Shown: one piece after another, positions 45,505 to 54,354 of the stretch
How positions within the stretch are numbered: the first letter of the stretch is position 1
Layout: each line of letters opens with the position of its first letter
DNA from: Parabacteroides distasonis ATCC 8503
GTDB lineage: Bacteria > Bacteroidota > Bacteroidia > Bacteroidales > Tannerellaceae
DNA length: 64,000 bases
Reading direction: 5' to 3'
Assembly (NCBI RefSeq): GCF_000012845.1
Contig: NC_009615.1
Coordinates: 1-64,000 of the forward strand
Program-made: the position numbers and the translations under genes
The notes under the pieces: generated by a model
The model's input: the letters and a program-made list of their open reading frames with translations, nothing else
What the model was told of the DNA's origin: nothing
Databases searched by the model: none

Positions 45505-46839
45505 TCAGTTGACGGTTGATGATTGATTGTTGACTATTAATGCGGTGCGATCCTCATTCCAGCCGCCTAGTACGACTTTGCGGGTCTCATTGACCAAGGT
45601 GGCATCATAAGGGATTTCTACCTTTATATAGTTCTCGGTGAAACCGTGCATCTTGCCGTCTTTCTTGGTATGCTCGAATAAGACATTCACTTCCTGTCCG
45701 ATATGGGCCTCATAAAAGGCATGTAGTTTCCGATCCGAGATATCCAAGAGTTGTTGGCTGCGTGCATGCTTGGTCTTCGGATCTACCACGTGATCGATCT
45801 TCAACGCTTGGGTTCCGGGGCGTTCCGAATAGCTGAACACGTGAAGTTGGCTTATATCCAAACTGCCTATGAATTGGCGTGCCTCCTCGAAGTACTCGTC
45901 TGTCTCGCCACGGGTTCCAACAATTACGTCTACACCGATAAAAGCATGCGGCATTACTTCCTTGATCTTTTCGATCTTATGACGGAAAAGAGCGGTGTCG
46001 TAACGGCGGCGCATTAATTGCAAGACAGCATCGCTGCCGCTTTGTAAAGGGATATGGAAATGAGGAGCGAAACGTTTGCTGTGAGCCACGAAGTCTATTG
46101 CCTCGTCGGTAATCAGATTCGGCTCGATGGAAGAGATACGATAGCGTACGATTCCATCTACCTCATCCAAAGCCCGGATTAAGTCGATAAAGGTCTCGTC
46201 GGTACTTTTGCCGAAGTCCCCGATATTCACGCCTGTCAATACGATCTCCTTGCCTCCTTTACGTGCGACTTCCTGCGCCTGTTCCACCATGCTGGCGATC
46301 GTCCCGTTCCGGCTTCTTCCGCGGGCGAAGGGTATGGTGCAATAAGAGCAATAATAATCGCATCCGTCTTGTACTTTCAAGAAATGACGGGTACGGTCGT
46401 CCGCCGAGCAGGAAGGGGAGAAGGAACGTATATCCTTGCTTTGTGAGGCGATAACCGCTCCACCATTTTCTTTCTTCTCTAGGTTCTCCAGATATTGAAG
46501 GATCTCTAATTTCTGTTCGGCGCCAAGAACCAAGTCAACGCCTTCTATATGGGAGACTTCCTCCGGCTTCAACTGTGCGTAGCAACCGGTCACCACGATA
46601 AAGGCACCGGGGTGTTGTTTACCGATCCGGCGAATCGCTTGCCGGCATTTCTTGTCGGCTAGTTCCGTTACGGAGCAAGTATTCACCACGCATATATCCG
46701 CTTTTTCACCGGGGCGCACCTTGCGTACCCCTTGTTCGGCTAATAGCTTTCCAATGGTAGAGGTCTCCGCAAAATTTAGTTTGCAACCCAGCGTATAATA
46801 AGCGGCCTTTTTATTGTTAAATACGGTCTGATCTATCAT
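45505..46839 (-). CDS. mtaB: tRNA (t6A37) C2-methylthiotransferase MtaB
   Basis: 444 aa. The N-terminal MTTase domain has three Cys (LGCKLN about 19, NTCSVT about 53, TGCYAQ about 87). The radical-SAM core has CDYYCSYCTIPFARG (CxxxCxxC, about 155-169) and a C-terminal TRAM-like region ends the chain. It converts t6A to ms2t6A at position 37 of ANN-decoding tRNAs. It is read from a good promoter at about 46859-46866 and leads the operon with the acyltransferase and glycosyltransferase genes. Confidence 0.95.
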   Translation of the reverse strand: MIDQTVFNNKKAAYYTLGCKLNFAETSTIGKLLAEQGVRKVRPGEKADICVVNTCSVTELADKKCRQAIRRIGKQHPGAFIVVTGCYAQLKPEEVSHIEGVDLVLGAEQKLEILQYLENLEKKENGGAVIASQSKDIRSFSPSCSADDRTRHFLKVQDGCDYYCSYCTIPFARGRSRNGTIASMVEQAQEVARKGGKEIVLTGVNIGDFGKSTDETFIDLIRALDEVDGIVRYRISSIEPNLITDEAIDFVAHSKRFAPHFHIPLQSGSDAVLQLMRRRYDTALFRHKIEKIKEVMPHAFIGVDVIVGTRGETDEYFEEARQFIGSLDISQLHVFSYSERPGTQALKIDHVVDPKTKHARSQQLLDISDRKLHAFYEAHIGQEVNVLFEHTKKDGKMHGFTENYIKVEIPYDATLVNETRKVVLGGWNEDRTALIVNNQSSTVN

Positions 46840-46858
46840 TTTCGATTTAGTTAGAGTG

Positions 46859-46866
46859 CAAAGGTA
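46859..46866 (-). promoter_or_regulatory. Predicted -7 box of the mtaB operon
   Basis: On the reverse strand this reads TACCTTTG, an exact TAnnTTTG match, 20 bases before the mtaB ATG. Confidence 0.6.
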
Positions 46867-46989
46867 CTAATTAAGCCCGGATTAGTAAAGAGTTCGGATT
46901 GAGATGGACTTAAAAACTCATTACTATTGCATAAATAGTTTTCCGGAAGCTTATCTATTCTTTTTTGCTATTGGATATATTCTACAAAC

Positions 46990-47061
46990 CACGGCGTGGT
47001 TTGTGCGATTCACGTCATGGCCTGTATAAACCATGACGTGGTCTGTAAAAACCATGCCGTG
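46990..47061. repeat. Nested inverted repeat in the 331-bp gap upstream of mtaB
   Basis: Outer arms CACGGCGTGG (46990-46999) and CCATGCCGTG (47052-47061) pair with one mismatch. Inner arms CACGTCATGG (47011-47020) and CCATGACGTG (47031-47040) pair perfectly. All four are variants of one 10-bp word. The rest of the gap holds the mtaB promoter and an 18-codon signal-peptide-like ORF at 47097 that is probably a relic. No other gene is seen between 46840 and 47170. Confidence 0.65.
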
Positions 47062-47170
47062 AACTAAGGAATAGATACAGTCAAGCAACATTATTTATGA
47101 AGACTTGTTATCGAATAGTCCTTGCTGCGGCCTTGTTTTGTTTATTGTGCCGATAGAGGAAATACGGCAA

Positions 47171-48238
47171 CTAGGGTTCCACTAAGATTAATACCGGATT
47201 GTTATCATTCTCGGGTTGCTCCCAGTCGATTAGGTAACGGTTGTCGTTTGAGATGTATTTGGGAGTGAAATAGGCTTCTTCGGGAAGTTCAAATGAGTTT
47301 TCCGGGTATATGAATTGTACATAGGCTAATTGCTTCTCCGCTATATCATAATATAATGTATAGGTATCTTTATCAGAGAAGTTATGCATATAGAGCCGGT
47401 CTCCGATTTGCCCGGGTATGACAGGGATTGTCTTTGTCCTGAACAGGTCGTTTTTTATATCGTCTATCGTGATATTATAACGGAGTTCCTCGGGTGTTCG
47501 GTATTTACCTAGATCGAGGACGGCATAAGGAGTTAGCTTCATGTCGTTGGAAACTTTAAATATCGTATCGCAGAACAACTCCTTAAATGCGGCAATCTTA
47601 TTTCCGTCGAAAGGACGGAACTCATAGGTAAATGTCATGACGAAAGGAGGTTCTGTATAAGATTTATAGTAAGGTATGCTATCCGATATGACTATATCTT
47701 GGCAAAAATAGAACCGAATGGGTGCGTTGCCAGAGAGGTTGGGTACGTGACCTAGGATAACGTTCGTCTTAGGGAGGGGATAAAATCCCCGGATGTTCTT
47801 ATCCGGAATTTGAATGGTTTGGTGGAATTTCCCTTGCCAATCGTATATCTTTATCCGAGTGGGGCTATCTTTTATATAAATAAGATGATCATGAGGTTCT
47901 AGTCCGGATATACGACTAAACTCATCCGGACCTCCTCCTTGTTTGCCGATATCGTATAAATATTTTCCTGCCAAGTCGAAAACGGAAGCTCTGTTATCAT
48001 GCTGTACCAATAGCTTATCGCCATGTTTAATAATGCGGGAGATGTATTTGATCAAGATTGAGTCATTCGTTTGCAGAGGGATGAATTGGATGGATTTCGC
48101 CCATTTCTTTAAGGCTACTTCTTGAGGCTGATGGTCAAAAACAGTTGCTAGGTCAATTGTTATACATTCCTCTGATTTCTCGCTTGTGCCGGTACAAGCG
48201 GTTAGTAATATCGCAAATATAATAAGCCATTTATTCAT
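47171..48238 (-). CDS. 6-bladed beta-propeller lipoprotein
   Basis: 355 aa. Type II signal with lipobox LLTAC (Cys about 15). Repeated propeller blades include GKYLYDIGKQGGGPDEF (about 90-106), a typical NHL/BF3164-like phrase of the large Bacteroidota 6-bladed propeller lipoproteins, and KIYDWQGKFHQTIQIP. Their functions are mostly unknown, with surface or periplasmic binding proposed. The start codon lies 2 bases from a large palindrome (48241-48279), and the GH20 gene is upstream on the same strand. Confidence 0.82.
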   Translation of the reverse strand: MNKWLIIFAILLTACTGTSEKSEECITIDLATVFDHQPQEVALKKWAKSIQFIPLQTNDSILIKYISRIIKHGDKLLVQHDNRASVFDLAGKYLYDIGKQGGGPDEFSRISGLEPHDHLIYIKDSPTRIKIYDWQGKFHQTIQIPDKNIRGFYPLPKTNVILGHVPNLSGNAPIRFYFCQDIVISDSIPYYKSYTEPPFVMTFTYEFRPFDGNKIAAFKELFCDTIFKVSNDMKLTPYAVLDLGKYRTPEELRYNITIDDIKNDLFRTKTIPVIPGQIGDRLYMHNFSDKDTYTLYYDIAEKQLAYVQFIYPENSFELPEEAYFTPKYISNDNRYLIDWEQPENDNNPVLILVEP

Positions 48239-48240
48239 AA

Positions 48241-48279
48241 AAATATCTTTGTCCTAAAGTTGATAGGACAAAGATATTT
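48241..48279. repeat. 15-bp perfect inverted repeat with promoter-like boxes on both strands
   Basis: Arms 48241-48255 and 48265-48279 are exact reverse complements around a 9-base loop. Each arm contains TATCTTTG, a full -7 consensus match, so both strands carry one. It lies just before the propeller lipoprotein ATG and after the GH20 stop, and could be a GH20 terminator, an operator over the lipoprotein promoter, or both. Confidence 0.75.
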
Positions 48280-48323
48280 AATTTGTTTCGAAATATTCGT
48301 AATATTATGAAGATTTTGTACTG

Positions 48324-50039
48324 TTATTTCCAATCCACTAAGGATGATTTAAAATAGTTCCAATCGGCCTTTTCCCATAAGGGGGCTTGCGCACCAAGTC
48401 TTACTTTATATTCGTCCCAATGTGTGTTCTCTACTTTGGACCAACCTTTTTCGGCGACACCTGCCAAACGAGGCATTAACAGGAATTGCAGATCTCTGAA
48501 ATTGGTGATCGTCTCGCACCAGATAGCGGCTTCTATACCCGCTACATCTTTTTGAGGATTCTCTACAGTCGGGTTGAAGGTCATCGGGTCCCAGTCGTAC
48601 ATTTCTTGGATCGTTTGTTTCTCGTAGGCGGCCATACCTAAACGTTCTTGCTCCGCGTTTTGGGTGGAGTCCGCACTTGGTTCCAGATATTTATGGTCCA
48701 GATAAACGTAACCGCTCGGCGAGAGAATCACTTTCGCTTTTTTGGATATACCAAGACCCGGATCTTTTGGTGCCTCTTTCATGAATTCGGCGAATAAGGC
48801 CATGATCTCTTTATATTCGGCAGGTATATTATCTTTTTTCTTAGAAGAGTCCTCGTTTTTTTGCTTCAGATAAATCCAGTGCTGGATGACATCGCCTTCC
48901 GAGATATCCGCACGGGCGGTTTCTTGCCAGCCGACCATTTTCTTTCCATTCTTCAATACGATTTCCCGTGTCTTATTTATAAAACGGACGAACTTATCAT
49001 GGGGTAAGCCGATCGCCTCGTCACCTCCGATATGAATGTAGTTTCCGGGTGCTAAAGCGGCTAGCTCCGCGATAACATCCTCCGTAAATTGCATCGCTTT
49101 CGGATCATCTACGTCGAGGGCATTGAAGGCCTGTCCCGGGATGTTAACATTGGTCTTGAATTTGACAGCGTTCTTAAAGTCCGGATAAGCGGCGAATATG
49201 GCAGCTGTATGCCCCGGGATATCTACTTCCGGGATGATCGTGATGAAGCGTTCTTTTGCGTAATTAACGAGATCCTTGAATTCCTCTTGCGTATAATAGC
49301 CTCCTTTTCTCCCGTTGTTGGGAAGTTGACCTCCTATTTCCGCTAGCTCGGGATATTTCTTGATCTCGATACGCCAGCCTTGGTTATCGGAAAGATGCAT
49401 ATGCAGTACGTTCATCTTATATAAGGCGATCATATCGATCACTTGTTTCACTTCCTCGGGATCGAAGAAGCAACGAGATACATCGAAAGAAAGCCCACGC
49501 CAAGCGAAACGAGGTGAGTCCTTCACTTCCAGTAGCGGTAGATAAATCTTCTCGCCTCCGGGTTGTAGATTACCACCCACGATTTGTTTCAAGGTAGTGA
49601 TACCTCGATAGATACCTTCTAGGGTAGTGGCCTTGATGTAGATGTTTCTCTTTTGGATGGAGAGGGAGTAAGACTCATCTACGGGGACACTATCTTTCGG
49701 ACTCAATCCATAAGCTTTTGGCAGGTCGGCGAACTCTTTCGGATCTGTCAACTCGAGGAAGATGATGCAATTCGATTCTTTGTCTGAGGCGGAAGCCAGC
49801 TTGATGCCGGATAGCTTTTCTATCTCGTTGGATAGCAACTCGCCCATACCCTTTAAGGATTCGTCCGCATAACCGATCTCGATGCCGGGATGGATCGTGA
49901 ATGTACCTTCGCCTACTGTCATTTGGGCCGGAGCGGGGATAATGCTTACGCTTCTTTCTCCAACATCTGGGGATGAACAGGCGATAAATGTAATAAAACT
50001 ACAGAGGGTCAATGCCCATGCGAGAGTGATTCTTTTCAT
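48324..50039 (-). CDS. Beta-N-acetylhexosaminidase lipoprotein (GH20)
   Basis: 571 aa from the ATG at 50039; the frame runs on to 50141, but only this start places a signal peptide (MKRITLAWALTLCSF) and the lipobox FIACSS directly at the N-terminus. A GH20b domain (about 30-150) precedes the GH20 barrel: FAWRGLSFDVSR (about 175-186), NVLHMHLSDNQGWR (about 205-218) and the catalytic Asp-Glu pair in IHIGGDEA (about 335-342). It removes terminal GlcNAc or GalNAc from glycans in the periplasm or at the surface. It is divergent from the acyl-CoA synthetase gene. Confidence 0.94.
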   Translation of the reverse strand: MKRITLAWALTLCSFITFIACSSPDVGERSVSIIPAPAQMTVGEGTFTIHPGIEIGYADESLKGMGELLSNEIEKLSGIKLASASDKESNCIIFLELTDPKEFADLPKAYGLSPKDSVPVDESYSLSIQKRNIYIKATTLEGIYRGITTLKQIVGGNLQPGGEKIYLPLLEVKDSPRFAWRGLSFDVSRCFFDPEEVKQVIDMIALYKMNVLHMHLSDNQGWRIEIKKYPELAEIGGQLPNNGRKGGYYTQEEFKDLVNYAKERFITIIPEVDIPGHTAAIFAAYPDFKNAVKFKTNVNIPGQAFNALDVDDPKAMQFTEDVIAELAALAPGNYIHIGGDEAIGLPHDKFVRFINKTREIVLKNGKKMVGWQETARADISEGDVIQHWIYLKQKNEDSSKKKDNIPAEYKEIMALFAEFMKEAPKDPGLGISKKAKVILSPSGYVYLDHKYLEPSADSTQNAEQERLGMAAYEKQTIQEMYDWDPMTFNPTVENPQKDVAGIEAAIWCETITNFRDLQFLLMPRLAGVAEKGWSKVENTHWDEYKVRLGAQAPLWEKADWNYFKSSLVDWK

Positions 50040-50070
50040 TCTTATTTTAAATTTATAGGTTATATCATGG

Positions 50071-50078
50071 CAAAAGTA
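50071..50078 (-). promoter_or_regulatory. Predicted -7 box of the GH20 gene
   Basis: On the reverse strand this reads TACTTTTG, an exact TAnnTTTG match, 31 bases before the GH20 ATG, in the 82-bp divergent gap. Confidence 0.45.
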
Positions 50079-50121
50079 AGGATTTGTTTTTACTTTTACG
50101 CGAATTTCACAAAAGTGTGCT

Positions 50122-51786
50122 ATGATCAAAGAGAATTTCATTAAGATTTACGAGGAGAGTTTCAAGGAAAACTGGGCCTTGCCGGCATTAACGGATTACG
50201 GGAAAGGTAAGACCTTTACTTTCGGTGATGTGGCGACGGAGATCGCACGTATTCATCTTTTATTCCATGAGTGCCAAGTCCGTCGTGGAGACAAGATCGC
50301 GTTGATCGGTAAAGACAGCTCCCGTTGGTGCATCGCTTATATGGCGGTTGTTACTTATGGGGCGATTATCGTGCCTATTCTTCAGGACTTTAATCCGAAT
50401 GATGTACATCATATTATTAACCACTCGGAATCTGTCTTTTTGTTTGTTAGCGACCGGATTTGGGATTCTTTGGAGGAAGATAAGATAGAAGAGGTTCGCG
50501 GTGTATTCTCTCTTTCCGATTATCGTTGCTTGCATCAACGGGATGGAGAGAATATCCAGAAGTTGATGAAATCGCTGGATGAGAAGATGACCGAGAAATA
50601 TCCGGATGGCTTCACCCAAGAGGATATCAAATACGCTGAGCTGGATAATGACAAGGTGGTAGAGATCAACTATACATCGGGTACGACCGGATTTAGCAAA
50701 GGGGTTATGTTGACGGGGAATAATTTAGCCGGAAACGTGACGTATGCCCGGACACTGGATCTATTGTTCCGGGGTGAACGTGAGTTATGTTTCCTGCCTC
50801 TGGCCCATGCCTATAGTTGCGCTTTCAATTTATTGGTACCCATGGCATTCGGTGTGCATGTCTATTTATTAGGTAAGGTGCCGTCTCCTAAAATCTTATT
50901 AAAGGCATTCGAAGAGGTGAAGCCGAACTTGATCTTGATGGTTCCCCTGATTTTGGAGAAGATCTATAAGAAGATGATCCTTCCTCAGTTGAATAAGCGA
51001 ACCTTGAAGTTGGCCTTGAATATCCCACTGTTGGATTCACGTATCTATGCGCAGATCCGCAAACATTTGGTGGATGCCTTGGGAGGACGTTTCCGTGAAG
51101 TGATCGTGGGGGGCGCCGCCATGAATCAAGAAGTAACGGATTTCTTGTATAAGATCAAATTCCCGTTCACGATCGGTTATGGTATGACGGAATGTGGCCC
51201 GTTGATCAGTTATGACCATAATAATGAGTATGTGCCCGGTTCTTGCGGACAGATCTTGAAAGGGATCATGAAAGTCCGTATCGATTCGGAAGACCCTTAT
51301 AATAAGGTAGGCGAGATTCAAGTATCGGGCGAGAACGTAATGAAAGGCTATTATAAGAATGATGAGGCAACCCAAAATGTCTTCACGGAAGATGGCTGGC
51401 TAAGGACGGGTGATTTGGGTACGATCGATCATGACAACCGTATTTTTATACGTGGACGTAGCAAGACGATGATCTTGGGCGCTAGCGGACAAAATATTTA
51501 TCCGGAAGAGATTGAATCCAAATTGAACAATTTGCCATTCGTGATGGAGAGTTTGGTCGTGGAGAAAAACGGGAAATTGATCGGGATGGTGTATCCGGAT
51601 TACGATACGGTGGATAGTACGGGTATCTCGCATACGGATCTTCCAGTTATCATGGAACAAAATAGGATAGAGTTGAACAAGCTCCTGGCTCCTTACGAAA
51701 CGATCTCGGAGATACAATTGTATCCGACAGAATTCGAGAAAACACCGAAGAAAAGCATTAAGCGTTACCTATACAGTAATTATTGA
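50122..51786 (+). CDS. Long-chain acyl-CoA synthetase (AMP-forming)
   Basis: 554 aa. ANL superfamily: the P-loop YTSGTTGFSKGVML (about 176-189), GYGMTECGPL (about 352-361), the TGDLG hinge region WLRTGDLG (about 425-432) and the C-terminal catalytic Lys in TPKKSIKRYL (about 541-550). It activates a fatty acid to acyl-AMP and then to acyl-CoA. No signal peptide. It starts 82 bp from the divergent GH20 gene. Confidence 0.92.
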   Translation: MIKENFIKIYEESFKENWALPALTDYGKGKTFTFGDVATEIARIHLLFHECQVRRGDKIALIGKDSSRWCIAYMAVVTYGAIIVPILQDFNPNDVHHIINHSESVFLFVSDRIWDSLEEDKIEEVRGVFSLSDYRCLHQRDGENIQKLMKSLDEKMTEKYPDGFTQEDIKYAELDNDKVVEINYTSGTTGFSKGVMLTGNNLAGNVTYARTLDLLFRGERELCFLPLAHAYSCAFNLLVPMAFGVHVYLLGKVPSPKILLKAFEEVKPNLILMVPLILEKIYKKMILPQLNKRTLKLALNIPLLDSRIYAQIRKHLVDALGGRFREVIVGGAAMNQEVTDFLYKIKFPFTIGYGMTECGPLISYDHNNEYVPGSCGQILKGIMKVRIDSEDPYNKVGEIQVSGENVMKGYYKNDEATQNVFTEDGWLRTGDLGTIDHDNRIFIRGRSKTMILGASGQNIYPEEIESKLNNLPFVMESLVVEKNGKLIGMVYPDYDTVDSTGISHTDLPVIMEQNRIELNKLLAPYETISEIQLYPTEFEKTPKKSIKRYLYSNY

Positions 51787-51865
51787 TAAATAAATAGAAA
51801 GCAAACGCAGCTAATATTCAGCATATTGTAAAAGCGGTAGAAAATAATTCAAAAAAAAACGTCTT

Positions 51866-51901
51866 ATGTTGTACAACATATATGATTAATACATACATTT
51901 G
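51866..51901 (+). promoter_or_regulatory. Promoter with a palindromic operator for the small acidic lipoprotein
   Basis: A perfect 14-bp palindrome, ATGTTGTACAACAT (51866-51879), lies about 15 bp upstream of a consensus -7 box TACATTTG (51894-51901). The palindrome covers the expected -33 region, so a bound protein could block the promoter. The gene starts 50 bp downstream. Confidence 0.6.
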
Positions 51902-51951
51902 CATCGTTTTACAACAACAAGATATTATAGACCGTTTAAATTAAGAACAAA

Positions 51952-52167
51952 ATGAAAAAGTTAGTTGCATTTGCTGCTGTTATCGCAGCTGTATCATTCG
52001 CATCTTGTGGCAACAAATCTGCTGAATCTACCGAATCTGTTGCTGAAACAGAAGAGGCTACTGTAGTTGAGGAAGCTCCTGTAGTAGAAGAGGATGCTGC
52101 TGCTACTGATTCTGTAGCTGTCGAGGTTACTGACTCTGTTGCCGTAGAAGCTGCTCCTGCTGAATAA
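51952..52167 (+). CDS. Small acidic lipoprotein, function unknown
   Basis: 71 aa. The signal peptide (MKKLVAFAAVIAAVSFASC) has Cys at about residue 19-20, and the mature part is about 50 residues of Glu, Ala, Val, Thr and Ser with repeated EEAPVVEE and TDSVAVE words and no other composition. Such low-complexity acidic lipoproteins are frequent and highly expressed in Bacteroidota; their role is unknown. It has its own promoter and a strong terminator. Confidence 0.75.
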   Translation: MKKLVAFAAVIAAVSFASCGNKSAESTESVAETEEATVVEEAPVVEEDAAATDSVAVEVTDSVAVEAAPAE

Positions 52168-52192
52168 TAATCAGTAAACGAGTTTTGAGGAC

Positions 52193-52225
52193 AGTCTGTA
52201 TGCGTTGAACATACAGACTTTTTTT
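52193..52225 (+). terminator. Rho-independent terminator of the small lipoprotein gene
   Basis: Perfect 10-bp arms (52193-52202 / 52210-52219) with a 7-base loop, followed by seven T. The TonB-dependent receptor ATG is only 24 bp beyond. Confidence 0.85.
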
Positions 52226-52248
52226 GTTTATAAACCATAGATAATGAT

Positions 52249-54354
52249 ATGAGACAAATTTTACTTCTTCCATTGGCCGCTCTATTGGCTATGCCGGTAT
52301 TCTCGCAGACTCCTGCCGATACGACGCTTACGATCCGGAATATAGAGATTCAGGGTACCCGTTTCGCCGGGTTGAGCGAGAGGGGCGGGATGAAAATCTT
52401 GCGGGTAGATAATAACTTGAGTAGCGTTACCAATACGGCGGCGGATGCTTTTCGCCAATTGCCTTCTGTCATAACCGATATGGAAGGAGCCGTTACATAC
52501 AGGGGCTCCGGTAATGTCGGGATGCTTGTCGATGGAGTTCCTTACGGTTTGCTGGAAGAATATAGCGGTGACGTGCTGATCCAACTTCCCGCCCTGTTCT
52601 TTAACCAGATCTCATTAGGTGCGTTTCCTCCGATTAATGCGGTGCCGGATGGTGATGCGGGCATACTCAATCTGGTGCCTCGTATGTATGGAACGGGAGA
52701 TTCCCCTCTATATGTTACGCTTGGGGCGGGATGGAATGAGCGATATAACGCGGGAGCGGTATTGAATTTGCATCCCGGAAAATTCCATATCAACGCGAAA
52801 TACAATTATAGGAGGGAATACCGGGAACGATCTTTCAGCAAATCGACCGCGACCGCTAAAAACCGGACGGAGATGAATAATAATGCCACGGCTCGTCCGG
52901 ACGTACATGTGGCGGATATGAAAGTAGACTATGATCTTTCCGCGAAAGACCGGATCACCGTGCATGGCCTGTATCATTTGATGGATTATAGCCGGTATGG
53001 ACGCATTAACAACCGGGTATTCAACCCGAAAGGGAAGCAAATGAAGTACGTGATCCGTAATCGGTATAACGACCAGCGCCAGGAAGCTTATGCCGCCGAA
53101 GCGTATTGGAACCATGAGATTTCGGAGAATCAAGGTTTTTATACCGTATTCAACTATAATAATTTCTCGTATGATGAGGATAATGATTTCAAGAATGAGA
53201 ATCCTCAAAACGGGAATATCGTCTCGGAGGATAACCAATCTATCGACCATACGAAACATAATTATTTCTGGGGATTTGGATATGGGCAGGAGATCGATGG
53301 TTGGGATTTCAAGCTTGGTTATATAGGTCGTGCGCGAAACGAGGATTATCTGACGGCTGCTTTTGATAAGGTGGACGGTAGTTTTGAGTTAAGTCCGGCG
53401 AAATCGTATAATTACGATTTCAACCGTTATCTGAATTTGATCTATGCGGACGTGGTTAAGAATTGGGGCGCTTTTAACGCGGAGATAGGGATACAGGCGG
53501 AATTTAGTCATTTTAAGATGAATGAGTTTAGCCCTTCTTGGATCAACGACCCTTATTGGCAGGGGATAAAAGGCAAAGAGAACAAGAGTTCCCGTTTTCA
53601 TTTGTATCCTCGTTCCCGTTTTACTTATGAGGTGAATAAGAGCAATCGCTTAAGCTTGAGTTATCAGCAACGGGCGATTCGTCCGAATGGCAGCTATTTG
53701 TGCTCTTTCTTGAATAACAGTGATCCTACCCATATCATACAGGGGAATCCGGACTTGAAGGATGAGTTTATACATAACGTAGAGCTAGGATATCAGTTTT
53801 CGGCTCCCCGTTTTCGTTTGACTCCGGCTATTTATTATCGGAATCGTACGAATCGTATCATGGAGATCGCTGGCCAAGTAAATGATGAGACGGTTTGGAA
53901 GAAAGAGAATATCGGACATAGCCAAGCAGTCGGAGCCGACTTGTCCGGTAGCTGGAATCCGGTACGTATCTTGACGGTCGGTTTCTCCGGGGATATCTAT
54001 CGGGACGAGATCGATGGGCGTACGGTAGGCTATGGCGAGAAGAAATCCTTGGTTTGCTGGGATGTGAAGGGGAATGTAAACGTAAGTATTACGCCGACTA
54101 CGGATTTTCAGGTAGACGGCTTCTACGTTTCCGACCAGCTTACGCCTCAAGGTAAGATCAAAGGCCGTTATAGCGTAAATGCCGGTCTCTCTCAATATTT
54201 CCTCAATCGTAAATTATGCGCGAACTTAAGTATCAACAATATATTCGATAGTTTGGAAGAAACAACGATTATTGATGCCCCGAACTTAGAAATGACGCAA
54301 AAGCGCAATCGTGATGCCCGGGTAGCTTGGCTTACGTTGACTTATAGTTTATAA
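52249..54354 (+). CDS. TonB-dependent outer-membrane receptor
   Basis: 701 aa. The signal peptide (MRQILLLPLAALLAMPVFSQ) is followed by a plug domain (about 30-150; TAADAFRQLPSVITDMEG and GMLVDGVPYGLLEEYSG) and a 22-strand barrel-like region. It has no carboxypeptidase-like N-terminal domain and no SusD partner next door, so it is not a SusC. The substrate (siderophore, cobalamin, metal or other) cannot be told. It ends in LTLTYSL, a typical barrel C-terminus, and overlaps the NDH-2 stop by 6 bases on the other strand. Confidence 0.88.
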   Translation: MRQILLLPLAALLAMPVFSQTPADTTLTIRNIEIQGTRFAGLSERGGMKILRVDNNLSSVTNTAADAFRQLPSVITDMEGAVTYRGSGNVGMLVDGVPYGLLEEYSGDVLIQLPALFFNQISLGAFPPINAVPDGDAGILNLVPRMYGTGDSPLYVTLGAGWNERYNAGAVLNLHPGKFHINAKYNYRREYRERSFSKSTATAKNRTEMNNNATARPDVHVADMKVDYDLSAKDRITVHGLYHLMDYSRYGRINNRVFNPKGKQMKYVIRNRYNDQRQEAYAAEAYWNHEISENQGFYTVFNYNNFSYDEDNDFKNENPQNGNIVSEDNQSIDHTKHNYFWGFGYGQEIDGWDFKLGYIGRARNEDYLTAAFDKVDGSFELSPAKSYNYDFNRYLNLIYADVVKNWGAFNAEIGIQAEFSHFKMNEFSPSWINDPYWQGIKGKENKSSRFHLYPRSRFTYEVNKSNRLSLSYQQRAIRPNGSYLCSFLNNSDPTHIIQGNPDLKDEFIHNVELGYQFSAPRFRLTPAIYYRNRTNRIMEIAGQVNDETVWKKENIGHSQAVGADLSGSWNPVRILTVGFSGDIYRDEIDGRTVGYGEKKSLVCWDVKGNVNVSITPTTDFQVDGFYVSDQLTPQGKIKGRYSVNAGLSQYFLNRKLCANLSINNIFDSLEETTIIDAPNLEMTQKRNRDARVAWLTLTYSL

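Noticed and set aside
46990..47061. CRISPR array
   Set aside because: The repeats are nested and inverted, not direct with spacers, and no cas genes are present in the window.
47097..47156. 18-codon ORF resembling a lipoprotein signal peptide
   Set aside because: It stops right after the hydrophobic stretch, so no mature protein exists; probably a relic or chance.
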